This document shows positions 1 to 8,918 of a stretch of 64,000 nt of DNA, one piece after another; position 1 is the first letter of the stretch; each line of letters opens with the position of its first letter. The position numbers and the translations under genes were made by a program. Location: assembly GCA_001464765.1 (NCBI GenBank), contig LNDV01000034.1, forward strand, positions 1 to 64,000. Reading direction: 5' to 3'. The notes under the pieces are model-generated. The model made no database searches, had not been told where the DNA came from, and was given only the letters and a program-made list of their open reading frames with translations. Origin of the DNA: Betaproteobacteria bacterium Ga0077526 (GTDB lineage: Bacteria; Pseudomonadota; Gammaproteobacteria; Burkholderiales; Ga0077523).

Positions 1-1
1 A

Positions 2-1825
2 CAGACGGTGACCGTCACCGGGGTCGACGACGCCCTCGACGACGGCGACATTACCTACTCCGTCGTCACTGGCGCCGCGTCCAGTGCGGATTCGAATTAC
101 AACGGTGTCGCCGTCGCCGACGTCTCCGTCACCAACACCGACAACGACACTGCGGGCGTGACCGTCTCAGCGATTTCCGGCAACACGACGGAAGCCGGAG
201 GCACGGCCACCTTCACGGTCGTTCTCGACGCAGCACCCACCGCCGATGTCACGATCTCCGTCTCGACGGGAGATGCAACGGAAGGCTCGATCTCCACGGC
301 GCTGCTGACCTTCACCTCGGCCAACTGGAACTCGGCCCAGACGGTCACCGTCACCGGCGTCGATGACTCGCTCCACGACGGCGACATCACCTACTCCGTC
401 GTCACTGGCGCCGCATCCAGTGCGGATTCGAACTACAACGGTCTCGCCGTCGTCGACGTCTCTGTCACCAACACCGACAACGACAGCTCCGGTGTCACCG
501 TCTCCGCCATCTCGGGCAACACCTCCGAAGCCGGCGGCGCGGCGACCTTCACGGTTGTGCTCGACGCCCAACCGACCGCCGATGTCACGATCACCGTCAC
601 CACTGGCGATGCAACGGAAGGCTCGGTCTCAACGGCGTTGCTCGCGTTCACGTCCATCAACTGGAACGTCGGGCAGACAGTGACCGTCACAGGTGTCGAC
701 GACGCACTCGACGACGGCGACGTCACCTACTCCGTCGTCACTGGTGCCGCGTCCAGTGCGGACTCGAACTACAACGGCATTACCGTCGCCGATGTGTCGA
801 TCACCAACACGGACAACGACGGCTCCGGTGTGACGGTGTCCGCGATATCGGCCAACACGACAGAGGCCGGAGGGACAGCGTCGTTCACCGTCGTGCTGGA
901 TGCCCAGCCCACGGCGGACGTCACCATCTCCATCACTACGGGAGACCCCACCGAGGGCTCGGTGTCGACATCGTTGCTGACGTTCACGTCCGCAAACTGG
1001 AACGTCGCTCAGGGCGTCGTCGTCATCGGCGTCGACGACACCCTGGACGACGGCGATATGGGTTTCTCCATCCTGACCGGCGCTGCCGTCAGCGCCGACT
1101 CCAACTACAACGGTCTGGCAGTCGGCGATGTGTCGCTGAGCAACGTCGACAATGACACGGCCGGTGTCACGGTCTCCGCAGTCTCAGGATCCGCATCGGA
1201 AGCCGGCGGCACCGCGACCTTCACCGTCGTTCTGGATACCCAGCCGACCGCCGACGTGACCATCACCGTGTCGACGGGCGACGCGACCGAAGGCACCGTA
1301 TCGACCTCGCTCCTGACCTTCACGGCACTCAATTGGAGTGTGGCCCAGACAGTCACCGTGACCGGCGTGGACGACAGTGTGGACGACGGCGACGTTCTGT
1401 TCTCGGTCCTCACGGGCGCCGCCGCCAGCGCGGACCCGGTCTACGACACCCTGACCGTAGCCGATGTCTTCGTGACCAATACCGACGACGACACGGCCGG
1501 CGTGAGCGTTTCGGCAATCTCCGGCAGCACGACGGAAGCGGGAGGAACAGCCACGTTCACCGTGGTGCTCGACTCCGCGCCGACGGCCGATGTCACGATC
1601 CCGGTTTCCACCGGGGACACCTCGGAAGGATTCGCGTCCACGGTGCTGCTCACCTTCACCCCGGGCAACTGGAACGTGGCGCAGGTGGTGACGGTGACCG
1701 GCGTCGACGATTTCCTGGACGACGGTGACGTGACCTTCTCGATCGTGACGGGCACCGCATCCAGCGCCGATTCGAACTTCAACGGGCTCGTCGTTGCGGA
1801 CGTCGTCGTGTCCAACACGGACAAC
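2..1825 (+). repeat. Tandem 336-bp coding repeats (five complete, one partial)
   Basis: Units begin at 146, 482, 818, 1154 and 1490, each exactly 336 bp (112 codons); bases 2-145 are the tail of a preceding unit. The register is marked by the Asp codon before the VTVSA signature. Copies are similar but not identical, with many synonymous differences. More copies probably lie upstream. Confidence 0.95.
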
Positions 1826-3286
1826 GACTCGAGCCCCGTCAACGCCGGCCCCGTGGGCGTCGTCCTCGCCGAAGACGGCACCTTTGCCTTCACGGGAGCG
1901 GACACACTGTCCGTTTCGGACGCTGACAGCGACCTGCAGACCGTGGCGTTGTCCGTGGCGTCAGGCGCACTGACCCTCAGCCTCGCAGGCGGCGCAACGC
2001 TGAGCATGGGCGCCATCGGGACCAGTGCCCTGTCGATCTCGGGCTCCCTCGCCCAACTGAACAGCGCTCTGGGAAGCCTCACCTATTCTCCGGTAGCCGA
2101 TTTCAACGGCGGCGATACCCTCATCGTGACGAGCACCGATGCCATCGGGCTGGCCGACACCGACTCGTTCGTCCTGACCATCACCCCGGTCGACGATGCG
2201 CCGGTACTCACCGGCGTGTCGCTGGCCGTTGCGCAAGGCGGCAGCATCACGCTGTCCCCGGCGGACTTCGCGGTCTCCGACCCTGACGGCCAGGGCGGCA
2301 CGCGCTTCGTCGATGTGCGCAACATCAGCGATGGCAGTTTCGAGGTCGCCTCTGCGCCCGGCACGCCGGTCAGCACCTTCGCCTTTGCCGACGTGATCGC
2401 CGGACTCGTACGCTTCGTTCACTCCGGTTCGTCCTCGCCCCCGGCCTTCGAGGCGTCCGTGCGGGACAGCGTCACCCCGGGCACCTACGTCGCGGCGTCG
2501 GTGGGGTTCACCCCCACCCCTGTGCTCATCGTCCCCGGACCGACGCCGGAGCAGGTCTACTCCATCGTGCTGACCAACCCCGCCACTCCCCCGTCGCTGC
2601 CGCCCGCCACCCCGTCCGCACCCACTCCGCCCTCGCAGCCCACCTCCACCGGGACGGCAACGCAGCAGCATTCCGAGGAGGAATCGTCCCGCGCTCAGGG
2701 AGGCCGGGGACTTGGTGAAGTGGACCCTCGCCTGCTCATGACCATGGCGACGCCCCGGACACCGCAGGTGTCAGCCGCGCCGGCCCCGGAACCCGGAGCC
2801 GCAGCCGTCTCGGTGGCGGCAGCGGCGCAGACCGCGCCAGGCGCTCCGGCGAACCTCTCGAATCCGTCTCCGATGCCGACCGGCACCACGCCCGCCCCCG
2901 TTCAAGGGGACGCAGTTCAGACCGATTCTCCGTCCCCCGAACAGGCCGGATGGGAGATGCCCGCCCCCCTGACCATGGAATTGCCGCCCGCGACAGCGGA
3001 TCAATCCCGGAAGCCGACCCAGGAAGAGCAGCAGTTCGAGATCATGGTGAACGGAGTCCGCCTCACCGGCGTCAGTCTTTCGGTGGGCGTCGTCACCTGG
3101 GCCCTGCGGGCCGGCGGCATCCTGTCCAGCCTGCTCGCCTCCCTCCCAGCCTGGCGCTATATCGACCCCCTGCCCGTGCTCGAACGTGCCGACCGCGGCA
3201 AGGTCGTGTGGCGCTCGGAAGATGACGAAGAGGCTGCCGACGAAGAAAAGTCGGTCGAGGAAATCCTCGAAAGCAAGCAGGAGTAG
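2..3286 (+). CDS. Giant repetitive surface/adhesin-like protein, 3' end (5' end outside window)
   Basis: The frame is open from the first bases, so the true start lies upstream; about 1,094 residues are visible. The N-terminal 608 residues are near-identical 112-residue beta-type repeats rich in Thr, Val, Asp and Gly, with the recurring signatures TADVTI and VTVTGVDD. Two cadherin/Ig-like modules follow (about 610-730 and 730-840), then a Pro/Thr/Ser/Ala-rich stalk (about 840-1010). The last 75 residues contain a hydrophobic helix followed by PAWRYIDPLPVL and an acidic tail. From memory, a related hydrophobic tail closes other very large proteobacterial repeat proteins, which suggests retention at an envelope membrane. 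Probable cell-surface or secreted adhesin; ligand unknown. No acylation or RTX motif is seen in this part. Confidence 0.85.
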   Translation, partial: QTVTVTGVDDALDDGDITYSVVTGAASSADSNYNGVAVADVSVTNTDNDTAGVTVSAISGNTTEAGGTATFTVVLDAAPTADVTISVSTGDATEGSISTALLTFTSANWNSAQTVTVTGVDDSLHDGDITYSVVTGAASSADSNYNGLAVVDVSVTNTDNDSSGVTVSAISGNTSEAGGAATFTVVLDAQPTADVTITVTTGDATEGSVSTALLAFTSINWNVGQTVTVTGVDDALDDGDVTYSVVTGAASSADSNYNGITVADVSITNTDNDGSGVTVSAISANTTEAGGTASFTVVLDAQPTADVTISITTGDPTEGSVSTSLLTFTSANWNVAQGVVVIGVDDTLDDGDMGFSILTGAAVSADSNYNGLAVGDVSLSNVDNDTAGVTVSAVSGSASEAGGTATFTVVLDTQPTADVTITVSTGDATEGTVSTSLLTFTALNWSVAQTVTVTGVDDSVDDGDVLFSVLTGAAASADPVYDTLTVADVFVTNTDDDTAGVSVSAISGSTTEAGGTATFTVVLDSAPTADVTIPVSTGDTSEGFASTVLLTFTPGNWNVAQVVTVTGVDDFLDDGDVTFSIVTGTASSADSNFNGLVVADVVVSNTDNDSSPVNAGPVGVVLAEDGTFAFTGADTLSVSDADSDLQTVALSVASGALTLSLAGGATLSMGAIGTSALSISGSLAQLNSALGSLTYSPVADFNGGDTLIVTSTDAIGLADTDSFVLTITPVDDAPVLTGVSLAVAQGGSITLSPADFAVSDPDGQGGTRFVDVRNISDGSFEVASAPGTPVSTFAFADVIAGLVRFVHSGSSSPPAFEASVRDSVTPGTYVAASVGFTPTPVLIVPGPTPEQVYSIVLTNPATPPSLPPATPSAPTPPSQPTSTGTATQQHSEEESSRAQGGRGLGEVDPRLLMTMATPRTPQVSAAPAPEPGAAAVSVAAAAQTAPGAPANLSNPSPMPTGTTPAPVQGDAVQTDSPSPEQAGWEMPAPLTMELPPATADQSRKPTQEEQQFEIMVNGVRLTGVSLSVGVVTWALRAGGILSSLLASLPAWRYIDPLPVLERADRGKVVWRSEDDEEAADEEKSVEEILESKQE

Positions 3287-3602
3287 GAAGCCGCGCGCCC
3301 GGTAAGGTCAGGAGCCCCGGCGAATGCGCCCGCTGGAAGTCCGTCCCCGGTCAAAGGACGATCCCTGACCGCCCCCCTCGCGGCTCGGCAACCGCCTTCG
3401 TGAACCCCTCAGTCGTGCCACGAACGATAGCTCCGCGGCGGGAGTCCCTCCCGAAACGGCTCAAGTTGCCCCTCCGCAGGCCGTTTTTGATGCCACGGAG
3501 CAAAGCGCGTCAAGTCTGTCCGCTCTCCCCGGCAGTTGTCTCCCGCCCGGCATGGCGGAGCACGCCCGAAAACAGAGCCCATAGGAGCACCCGTTCGACA
3601 TC
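3287..3602. other. Intergenic region with a weak sigma-28-like promoter
   Basis: About 316 bp without a convincing gene; a 73-codon open frame inside it is Arg/Pro/Ser-rich and looks like noncoding GC-rich sequence. At 3461-3487 TCAAGTTG, 11 bp and GCCGTTTT resemble the flagellar sigma-28 pattern TAAAGTTT-N11-GCCGATAA, with exact spacing but several mismatches. If real it would drive the downstream cyclase pair with a leader of about 100 nt. No strong terminator hairpin follows the upstream gene. Confidence 0.3.
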
Positions 3603-3785
3603 ATGGTTAAGGAAGCGCTGATTCAGTGCTGCGGTCGCGTTGAGACTGTCGGCCGGCGCCCCGTGTGCGAAAAGCACGCGGCCGCCCGGACCTTCGAGTC
3701 ATTCGCCCGGCGCTTCATCGGCCCGATCCCGGCCCGGGAACTGGCCAAGCGCGTTGCCATCGGGACGCCGGAGGATCGTTGTTGA
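3603..3785 (+). CDS. Small Cys-containing protein coupled to diguanylate cyclase
   Basis: A 60-codon frame with Cys at 9, 10, 22 and 60, including CCGR and, 12 residues later, CEKH, which could bind a metal. I recognise no family. It is supported by its junction: its TGA stop overlaps the TTG start of the next gene (TTGA), and that start has a GGAGG Shine-Dalgarno seven bases upstream, inside this frame. This is a classic translational-coupling layout. A possible AGGAG lies 15 nt before the ATG, a long spacing. Alternative: a noncoding leader that merely contains the ribosome-binding site. Confidence 0.45.
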   Translation: MVKEALIQCCGRVETVGRRPVCEKHAAARTFESFARRFIGPIPARELAKRVAIGTPEDRC

Positions 3786-5521
3786 TCGACAGACTCCGGA
3801 AAGCCAACCCGTTTCGCTGGATCCGGTGGCGCCCGAGCACACTGATCCGCGTCACCTTCGGCATCGTATCCCTCACGCTCGCCATCGCCCTGATGGCGGA
3901 CGCGGTCTTTCACGTGCTGCGCGACGACGTCGACGTCGCACGTCAGGTGCGCAAACGGGTGAGCGAGAACGTCGCCATCCACATTTCGGTGCTCGCCAAC
4001 AAGAAGGACATCGACGGGATCGAGCGGACGACGCGGAACATCCTAGCCCGAGAACCGGACGTCCTGTCGATCGCCGTCCGCCGGGGGACCGGCGAACTTC
4101 TGTTTGCGACCCCGGATCACCAGAGTCACTGGGTCCCGCCGCCGGACAACGAGTCGACGCTGACACACGTGGTGGTGCCGCTGTTCTCCGCCGGCAAGTC
4201 CTGGGGACAGGTGGAGATCACATTCCGGGCGGCGACGCCCTCCAGTCTCGTCGAATGGCTCATTCAGCCGGTCGTCATCACCGTCTTCCTGCTCGGCGTT
4301 GGGGGGGCTGCCGCCTACTACCTGTTCCTGCGACGAACGCTCCAGGCGCTGGACCCGTCCAAGGCCATCCCGGACAGCGTGGGGGTCGCTCTCGACACGC
4401 TGGTCGAAGGTCTGATGATCCTCGACGCGCGCGCCCGCGTGCTGATGGTGAATCGTGCCTTCAAGGAGCTGCATCCCGAAGCGTCGGATGCCGGCATCAT
4501 CGGTCGCTCTGCATCGTCCCTGGCATGGCTCTGCGCATCGCTGGGCCCCGACGCCAACGCCCATCCGTGGGCCCGCGTGATCTCGTCGCGCGAGCCGGTC
4601 ACCGATGTGCCGCTGGACTTTCTGGTGGAAGGCCATCCGGTGCGCAAGGCCCGCCTGAACGCCTCGCCGGTCCGCGATGCGAAGGGCACGGTCCGGGGCT
4701 GCTTCGTGAGCTTCAACGACGTCACCGAGCTGCACCTCGCGAACACGGAGCTGCAGCACACGCTGGACGATCTTCGGGCCTCGGAGTCGGTGATCAAGGC
4801 GCAGAACAAGGAGCTTCTGGCGTCTCAGGAGCGAATCCAGGCCCAGAACCAGGAACTGCAGGAGTCGAACGCCCGCGTCGAGGTGCAGAACCGCGAACTG
4901 GAACGCCTCGCGCACTACGACCCGCTGACGGGCATCATGAACCGCCGCGCTTTCATGGACAGGGCTACCGTCATGTTCGAGAAGGCGATGCGTGAAGGCA
5001 CGCACGTCGCGTGCATCATGACCGACATCGACAAGTTCAAGCTCATCAACGACACCTACGGCCACGCGGTCGGTGACGAGGTGATCCAGCAGGTGGCGCG
5101 GGTGCTTTCCATGGGACTGCGGCCGGCCGACGTGCTGTGCCGCTACGGTGGCGAGGAGTTCTGCATCATGCTTCCGGGGCTGGATCCCACCCAGGCACTC
5201 GCAGTGGGTCGACGCCTTTGTGCCAAGGTGGAAGCCCAGGTCGGTCCCGGCATCCGCTCGCAGCCGGACCTTCGCATAACAGCATCGTTCGGCGCCTCGG
5301 AGATCACGTTCGGCGCGATGTCAGTCAAGCAGATGATCGAGGAGTCCGATCAGGCCCTCTACGCATCGAAGCAGGCGGGACGCAATTTCGTGACCCTCTT
5401 CTCGGAGATGCCCTGGTTCGCGCACGATCTGTCCGCGGCCGATCTGCTCCGGGTGCGAGAGCTGGCGCAGCAGACCGAGAACATCGAGATTCCCGGATTC
5501 GAAGAAGCCGTGGGGCAGTAG
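3782..5521 (+). CDS. Membrane diguanylate cyclase, PAS-GGDEF
   Basis: 579 residues from a TTG start chosen for its GGAGG at 7-nt spacing; in-frame starts further upstream would encode only a shadow of the overlapping small ORF. Order: transmembrane helix about 20-42, periplasmic sensor segment about 43-155, second helix about 160-182, PAS-like domain about 200-320, a coiled coil rich in QNxEL repeats about 320-380, and GGDEF domain about 385-545. The active motif is GGEEF at 456-460, and an RPAD inhibitory I-site sits at 447-450, so c-di-GMP feedback inhibition is expected. It makes c-di-GMP from two GTP at the inner membrane in response to an unknown envelope signal. There is no EAL domain. 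Confidence 0.93.
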   Translation: MIDRLRKANPFRWIRWRPSTLIRVTFGIVSLTLAIALMADAVFHVLRDDVDVARQVRKRVSENVAIHISVLANKKDIDGIERTTRNILAREPDVLSIAVRRGTGELLFATPDHQSHWVPPPDNESTLTHVVVPLFSAGKSWGQVEITFRAATPSSLVEWLIQPVVITVFLLGVGGAAAYYLFLRRTLQALDPSKAIPDSVGVALDTLVEGLMILDARARVLMVNRAFKELHPEASDAGIIGRSASSLAWLCASLGPDANAHPWARVISSREPVTDVPLDFLVEGHPVRKARLNASPVRDAKGTVRGCFVSFNDVTELHLANTELQHTLDDLRASESVIKAQNKELLASQERIQAQNQELQESNARVEVQNRELERLAHYDPLTGIMNRRAFMDRATVMFEKAMREGTHVACIMTDIDKFKLINDTYGHAVGDEVIQQVARVLSMGLRPADVLCRYGGEEFCIMLPGLDPTQALAVGRRLCAKVEAQVGPGIRSQPDLRITASFGASEITFGAMSVKQMIEESDQALYASKQAGRNFVTLFSEMPWFAHDLSAADLLRVRELAQQTENIEIPGFEEAVGQ

Positions 5522-5549
5522 CGGCGCCAGCGCGCCGAGCCATTCGCCG

Positions 5550-6080
5550 TCAAGCGCTCCGGCGCAAGGCTGACGCGGCAACGGCGCCGAGATCCTGGAT
5601 CGAATCGCGCGCCTGGCGGGTCTCCCGGGACAACGCCTCGAGGATCCGGCCCACGTGTTCCTGCTCTTCCGCGGCAAACTCCATCGCCATGCTCCGAACC
5701 ATGGGATGCATCGCACGCTCGGCGACCCACTCGAAGTAGGCAGCGGCGCGCTGCTCGTTGGCCAGTGCGATCCGCAGGCCGTGAACCTTCTGCATGCGCC
5801 GATGCACACTGACATGCGGCGTCGCTTCCGGCGAGTCGAAGCCCTGCCATCGGTACTCGTGGGAAAACAGCACGGGCAGACGCAGACCGGCCGCGTGGCG
5901 CGCCACTACCTTCGCATGGTCCGTCTCTTCTGCGGCCATGTCGCGGAAAAGCATCGCCAGCATGGTATTGCTCTGCATCTCCATGGACTCGGCCAGTTCC
6001 GTGTAACGCAACGCAGCCTCGCACTCCATCGCGAGCGCATGGGCGCAGAAGACCTCGACTGAATCGATCGGGTCACGCAT
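5550..6080 (-). CDS. Ferritin-like/rubrerythrin-type di-iron protein
   Basis: 176 residues, all helical, with the EExxH pairs of a four-helix di-iron bundle: EETDH in the first half and EEQEH in the second, plus an early CEAALRY helix that can supply the first Glu. No rubredoxin Cys4 domain is present. The start is the ATG preceded by GAGGTGG; a longer in-frame extension upstream is Arg-rich and unlikely to be coding. Such proteins handle peroxide or store and transfer iron in the cytosol. The gene is divergent from a nucleotide cyclase, with an FNR-type dyad between them. Its 3' end faces the diguanylate cyclase convergently. Confidence 0.75.
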   Translation of the reverse strand: MRDPIDSVEVFCAHALAMECEAALRYTELAESMEMQSNTMLAMLFRDMAAEETDHAKVVARHAAGLRLPVLFSHEYRWQGFDSPEATPHVSVHRRMQKVHGLRIALANEQRAAAYFEWVAERAMHPMVRSMAMEFAAEEQEHVGRILEALSRETRQARDSIQDLGAVAASALRRSA

Positions 6081-6206
6081 CAAACCACCTCGAGAGCAGA
6101 AACCTCGGGAAAGGCGACGGCCGATGTCGCCTCGGGAGCAACTCGTCGTGCGGCGCGCAGCGGGCCGTCTCGACAGTTCCACTATGCGCGCGTTCGGCAT
6201 GCGGCA

Positions 6207-6224
6207 AATTGACGCAGGTCAATT
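6207..6224. promoter_or_regulatory. FNR/ANR-type operator between divergent genes
   Basis: AATTGACGCAGGTCAATT is a perfect 7-bp dyad with a 4-bp spacer, and its core TTGAC-N4-GTCAA fits the FNR/FixK pattern TTGAY-N4-RTCAA. Leftward, CATAGT (6186-6181) is a -10 placing the start near 6174 and the dyad centre at -41.5, the class II activator position. Rightward, TATTCT (6243-6248) gives a start near 6255 with the centre near -40. One site may therefore control the ferritin-like gene and the cyclase. The cyclase transcript would have almost no leader before the ATG at 6257. Confidence 0.6.
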
Positions 6225-6256
6225 GCGGCGCGGCGATTGGGCTATTCTCGGTGCAT

Positions 6257-8509
6257 ATGCCCACACTCCCTGCCGTGTCGATCACCCGACCGTCCTATGC
6301 CTGGTTCACCGCCTTCGGCGCGCTGGCCATCGCGATGGCGATCGTCGCGTGGATGCCCTGGGGTGCCGGGCTGGAAGAATCCCTCGGCCTGCGGGCGTTG
6401 TTCCGGCTGCGCGGCGAGCGTCCGCCCGACCCTGCAGTGACAATCGTGGCATTGCGTCGACAAGCGACGGAACGGATATGGATGCCACGCCAACCGGCCG
6501 GCCGGTCGCTGTGCGACGGACTCGTCGTTGCCGATCGGTCTCCCGGTCCCGGCTGGATGAATCCTCCCCCGCCGTCACGGCTCGCCACCTGGCCGCGATG
6601 CCTGCACGCCCTTCTCGTCGAGGCGCTCGACCGGGGCGGCGCCAGTGCCATCGTCTTCGACGTGCTGTTCCGTCCCCGCGATCAGGCACTGCTCGGCTTC
6701 GACGTTGCCGAAGATGACGCAACACTCGCCCGCGCCTTTCGCAGCAGCCGCAAGGTCGTGATCGCGCAGAAGCTCGAGGTCGTCGGTCGCGAGGACGATG
6801 GCAGTGCCGCGGTGGAACTGGCTTCGCTCAGCGAAGTGCTCGAAGACGCCGCCTATGCCGCCGCGCCTTTTCCGCTGCCCGGTTCGCGCGACGATGAAGT
6901 TCGTCGCGCCTGGCTCTTTCTGGAGACCGCGCCACCGCTGCCTACGTTTCCGATGATGGCTCTGCACGGGCTGGTGACCCGGTTCGGGGGAGCGCCATGG
7001 CCCCCGGGTACCGACGGCGAAGACGCACTCGCGTCCGCATCGGCACTGCACCGGGGCCTCCGCGAAAATCCCGGGCTCCGGGCAGCGCTCGGGCAACGCG
7101 CCGGCGCCGGCAGCGATTCGCTCTCCGACCGCTACGCGCGACGGGCTGCGGATCTGTGGGGAGGAGAGGAACTCCAGTGGATCAACTTCTACGGAGGACC
7201 GGAGACGGTGACGACCGTGGGCTTCGATCAGGTCATCTCGGGAGACGCCGACGCGCTGGCCCGTATCGAGGGCCGCACCGTGTTCGTGGGTTACGCGGAG
7301 AACCTTCAGGCCGAGCCGCAGGATGATCACGCCACGGTGTACTCCCGCGACGGCCGCAACATGCACGGCGTGGAGATCGCGGCCACGACGTTCGCGAACG
7401 TGATGGACGGCAGTTTCGTGAGGCCCGCCGGTTCCGCGGTTGCGGTATCGATCGCCGCCGCTGCGTTCCTCCTTGCAGCGCTGATCACCTGGATCGCGGC
7501 GCCCGCGATCGGGTTGACCGTGGTCGCCGCCCTTGGCACCGCGTACCTGCTGAGCGCCGTCGCGATCTTCCGTGACCAGTTTCTGTGGTTGCCGGTGATC
7601 GTACCGCTCGCCCTGGCTCTTCCCGCAGGATGGTTGACCGGCACATTCCACCATTACCGCGCGGCGACCCTGCAGCGCAAACGACTGAGCGAAGTCTTCG
7701 CGAACGTGGTGCCTGCGGAAGTCGTCCGCCAGCTGGGCGACAACGCCCAGTCCCTTCGTTCCGTTCGCCGCGATCTCGAGGCAGCATGCCTGGCCACGGA
7801 CGCCCATCAGTACACGGCACTCGCCGAACGCATGCGGTCGGCGGCAGTGTTCGAGTTCCTCAACCGCTACTACGAGCCGCTGTTCTCGGCAGTCGCGCAG
7901 CAAGGCGGCTTCGTGAGTGACGTGGTGGGTGACAGCATGCTCGCGATCTGGCCGGCGCGCCCTCCCGGGGAGGACCCGCGCGTCCGGGTGTGCGAAGCCT
8001 GCCTGCGGATCGTGAACGGCGCGGACCAGCTCATGCGCGACGATCCTTCGATCAGTCTGCTGACTCGCATCGGCGTTGCATGGGGTTCGGTAACGCTGGG
8101 CTTCGTCGGCTCCGTCGGACACTACGAGTACCGCGCCGTGGGAGATCCGGTGAATTCCGCGAACCGGCTGCAGTCGCTCGCCGGCGCGCTGGGTGTGCGC
8201 ATTGCGGTGTCGGCGGAGTTCGCGGACGGCATCACCGATTTCGTCTGGCGGGACCTCGGCGATTTCCTGTTGAAGGGACGGTCCGCTCCCACCCGTGTTC
8301 TCGAACTCGCCGGCCGTGCGGACGAACTCTCCGCGCCCCAGCGCGATGCCATCGTGCGCTTCAACGACGCGATGGCATCCCTGCGTGCAGGCGAGACGAA
8401 CACCGTGGAAGTGGTGCTCTCGGCACTCGAACACGACGGCCCCGTGCGTTTCTGGCGTTCCCGGATTTCGGCAGCGGGCGGACAGGTGGCGATGCCGGTG
8501 GTGGTGTGA
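6257..8509 (+). CDS. CHASE2-domain class III adenylate/guanylate cyclase
   Basis: 750 residues from ATG 6257. One N-terminal membrane helix (about 10-32) is followed by a large extracytoplasmic CHASE2 sensor (about 50-380), three closely spaced helices (about 395-475) and a class III cyclase domain (about 490-690). Metal-binding Asp candidates are D515 in the ATD motif and D559 in GDS. It likely converts ATP (or GTP) to the cyclic nucleotide on sensing a periplasmic signal. From memory, CHASE2 cyclases often neighbour FecR-domain proteins, as here with the next gene. No Shine-Dalgarno precedes the chosen ATG, consistent with a leaderless mRNA; GTG 6275 is an alternative start. Confidence 0.88.
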   Translation: MPTLPAVSITRPSYAWFTAFGALAIAMAIVAWMPWGAGLEESLGLRALFRLRGERPPDPAVTIVALRRQATERIWMPRQPAGRSLCDGLVVADRSPGPGWMNPPPPSRLATWPRCLHALLVEALDRGGASAIVFDVLFRPRDQALLGFDVAEDDATLARAFRSSRKVVIAQKLEVVGREDDGSAAVELASLSEVLEDAAYAAAPFPLPGSRDDEVRRAWLFLETAPPLPTFPMMALHGLVTRFGGAPWPPGTDGEDALASASALHRGLRENPGLRAALGQRAGAGSDSLSDRYARRAADLWGGEELQWINFYGGPETVTTVGFDQVISGDADALARIEGRTVFVGYAENLQAEPQDDHATVYSRDGRNMHGVEIAATTFANVMDGSFVRPAGSAVAVSIAAAAFLLAALITWIAAPAIGLTVVAALGTAYLLSAVAIFRDQFLWLPVIVPLALALPAGWLTGTFHHYRAATLQRKRLSEVFANVVPAEVVRQLGDNAQSLRSVRRDLEAACLATDAHQYTALAERMRSAAVFEFLNRYYEPLFSAVAQQGGFVSDVVGDSMLAIWPARPPGEDPRVRVCEACLRIVNGADQLMRDDPSISLLTRIGVAWGSVTLGFVGSVGHYEYRAVGDPVNSANRLQSLAGALGVRIAVSAEFADGITDFVWRDLGDFLLKGRSAPTRVLELAGRADELSAPQRDAIVRFNDAMASLRAGETNTVEVVLSALEHDGPVRFWRSRISAAGGQVAMPVVV

Positions 8510-8516
8510 CGTTGTG

Positions 8517-8813
8517 AAAGGGGAAGGGGGAAGGGGGAAGGGATTGGACACACTTCGAGAACGCCCCCGTAGCCCGGACGAGGGCCGTCAGGCCCGACTC
8601 CGGGGAGCAGACACGGCAACCGCAACGCCTTGCCCTCACACCACCATGAGTTCTTTTCCGTCGGTCTCGCGATGACAGACCGGCGGTGCGGATGGAATGA
8701 CATCGTCGTGACGCGCGCCGGTCCCCGGAGTCGGGCCTGCCGGCCCTCGTCCGGGCTACGGCCACCCTTCCCCCTTCCCTCTTCCCCCTTCCCTCTTGGC
8801 CCTTCCCCCTTAT
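8517..8813. repeat. Large imperfect palindrome (MITE/REP-like element)
   Basis: The 409-bp gap between the cyclase and FecR-type genes holds nested inverted repeats. The outer arms are purine-rich GGGAAGGGGGAAGGG runs (8520-8542) answered by the complementary pyrimidine run (8765-8813). The inner arms, 8567-8606 and 8722-8761, are 40 bp with a single mismatch and contain GTAGCCCGGACGAGGGCC. The middle (8607-8721) has no gene. The outer arms match the repeats around the S23 gene at 21.6-22.1 kb and the inner arms match the repeat family at 59 kb. It may also terminate transcription in both directions. Confidence 0.85.
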
Positions 8814-8918
8814 GCCCGCCGGCATATTGCGGTGCAGCGCCCCGAGGCGGATTCTGCCGCCATCAACAAGGGACGCGCGACTCCGTCGCAGCGCACCCGT
8901 GCATTGGGGAGACATACC

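Noticed and set aside
3400..3621. 73-codon frame between the repeat protein and the cyclase pair
   Set aside because: Arg/Pro/Ser-rich composition, no ribosome-binding site, and it overlaps the better-supported small ORF.
6575..8551. 658-codon minus-strand frame opposite the CHASE2 cyclase
   Set aside because: Shadow frame; cyclase and CHASE2 motifs are on the plus strand.
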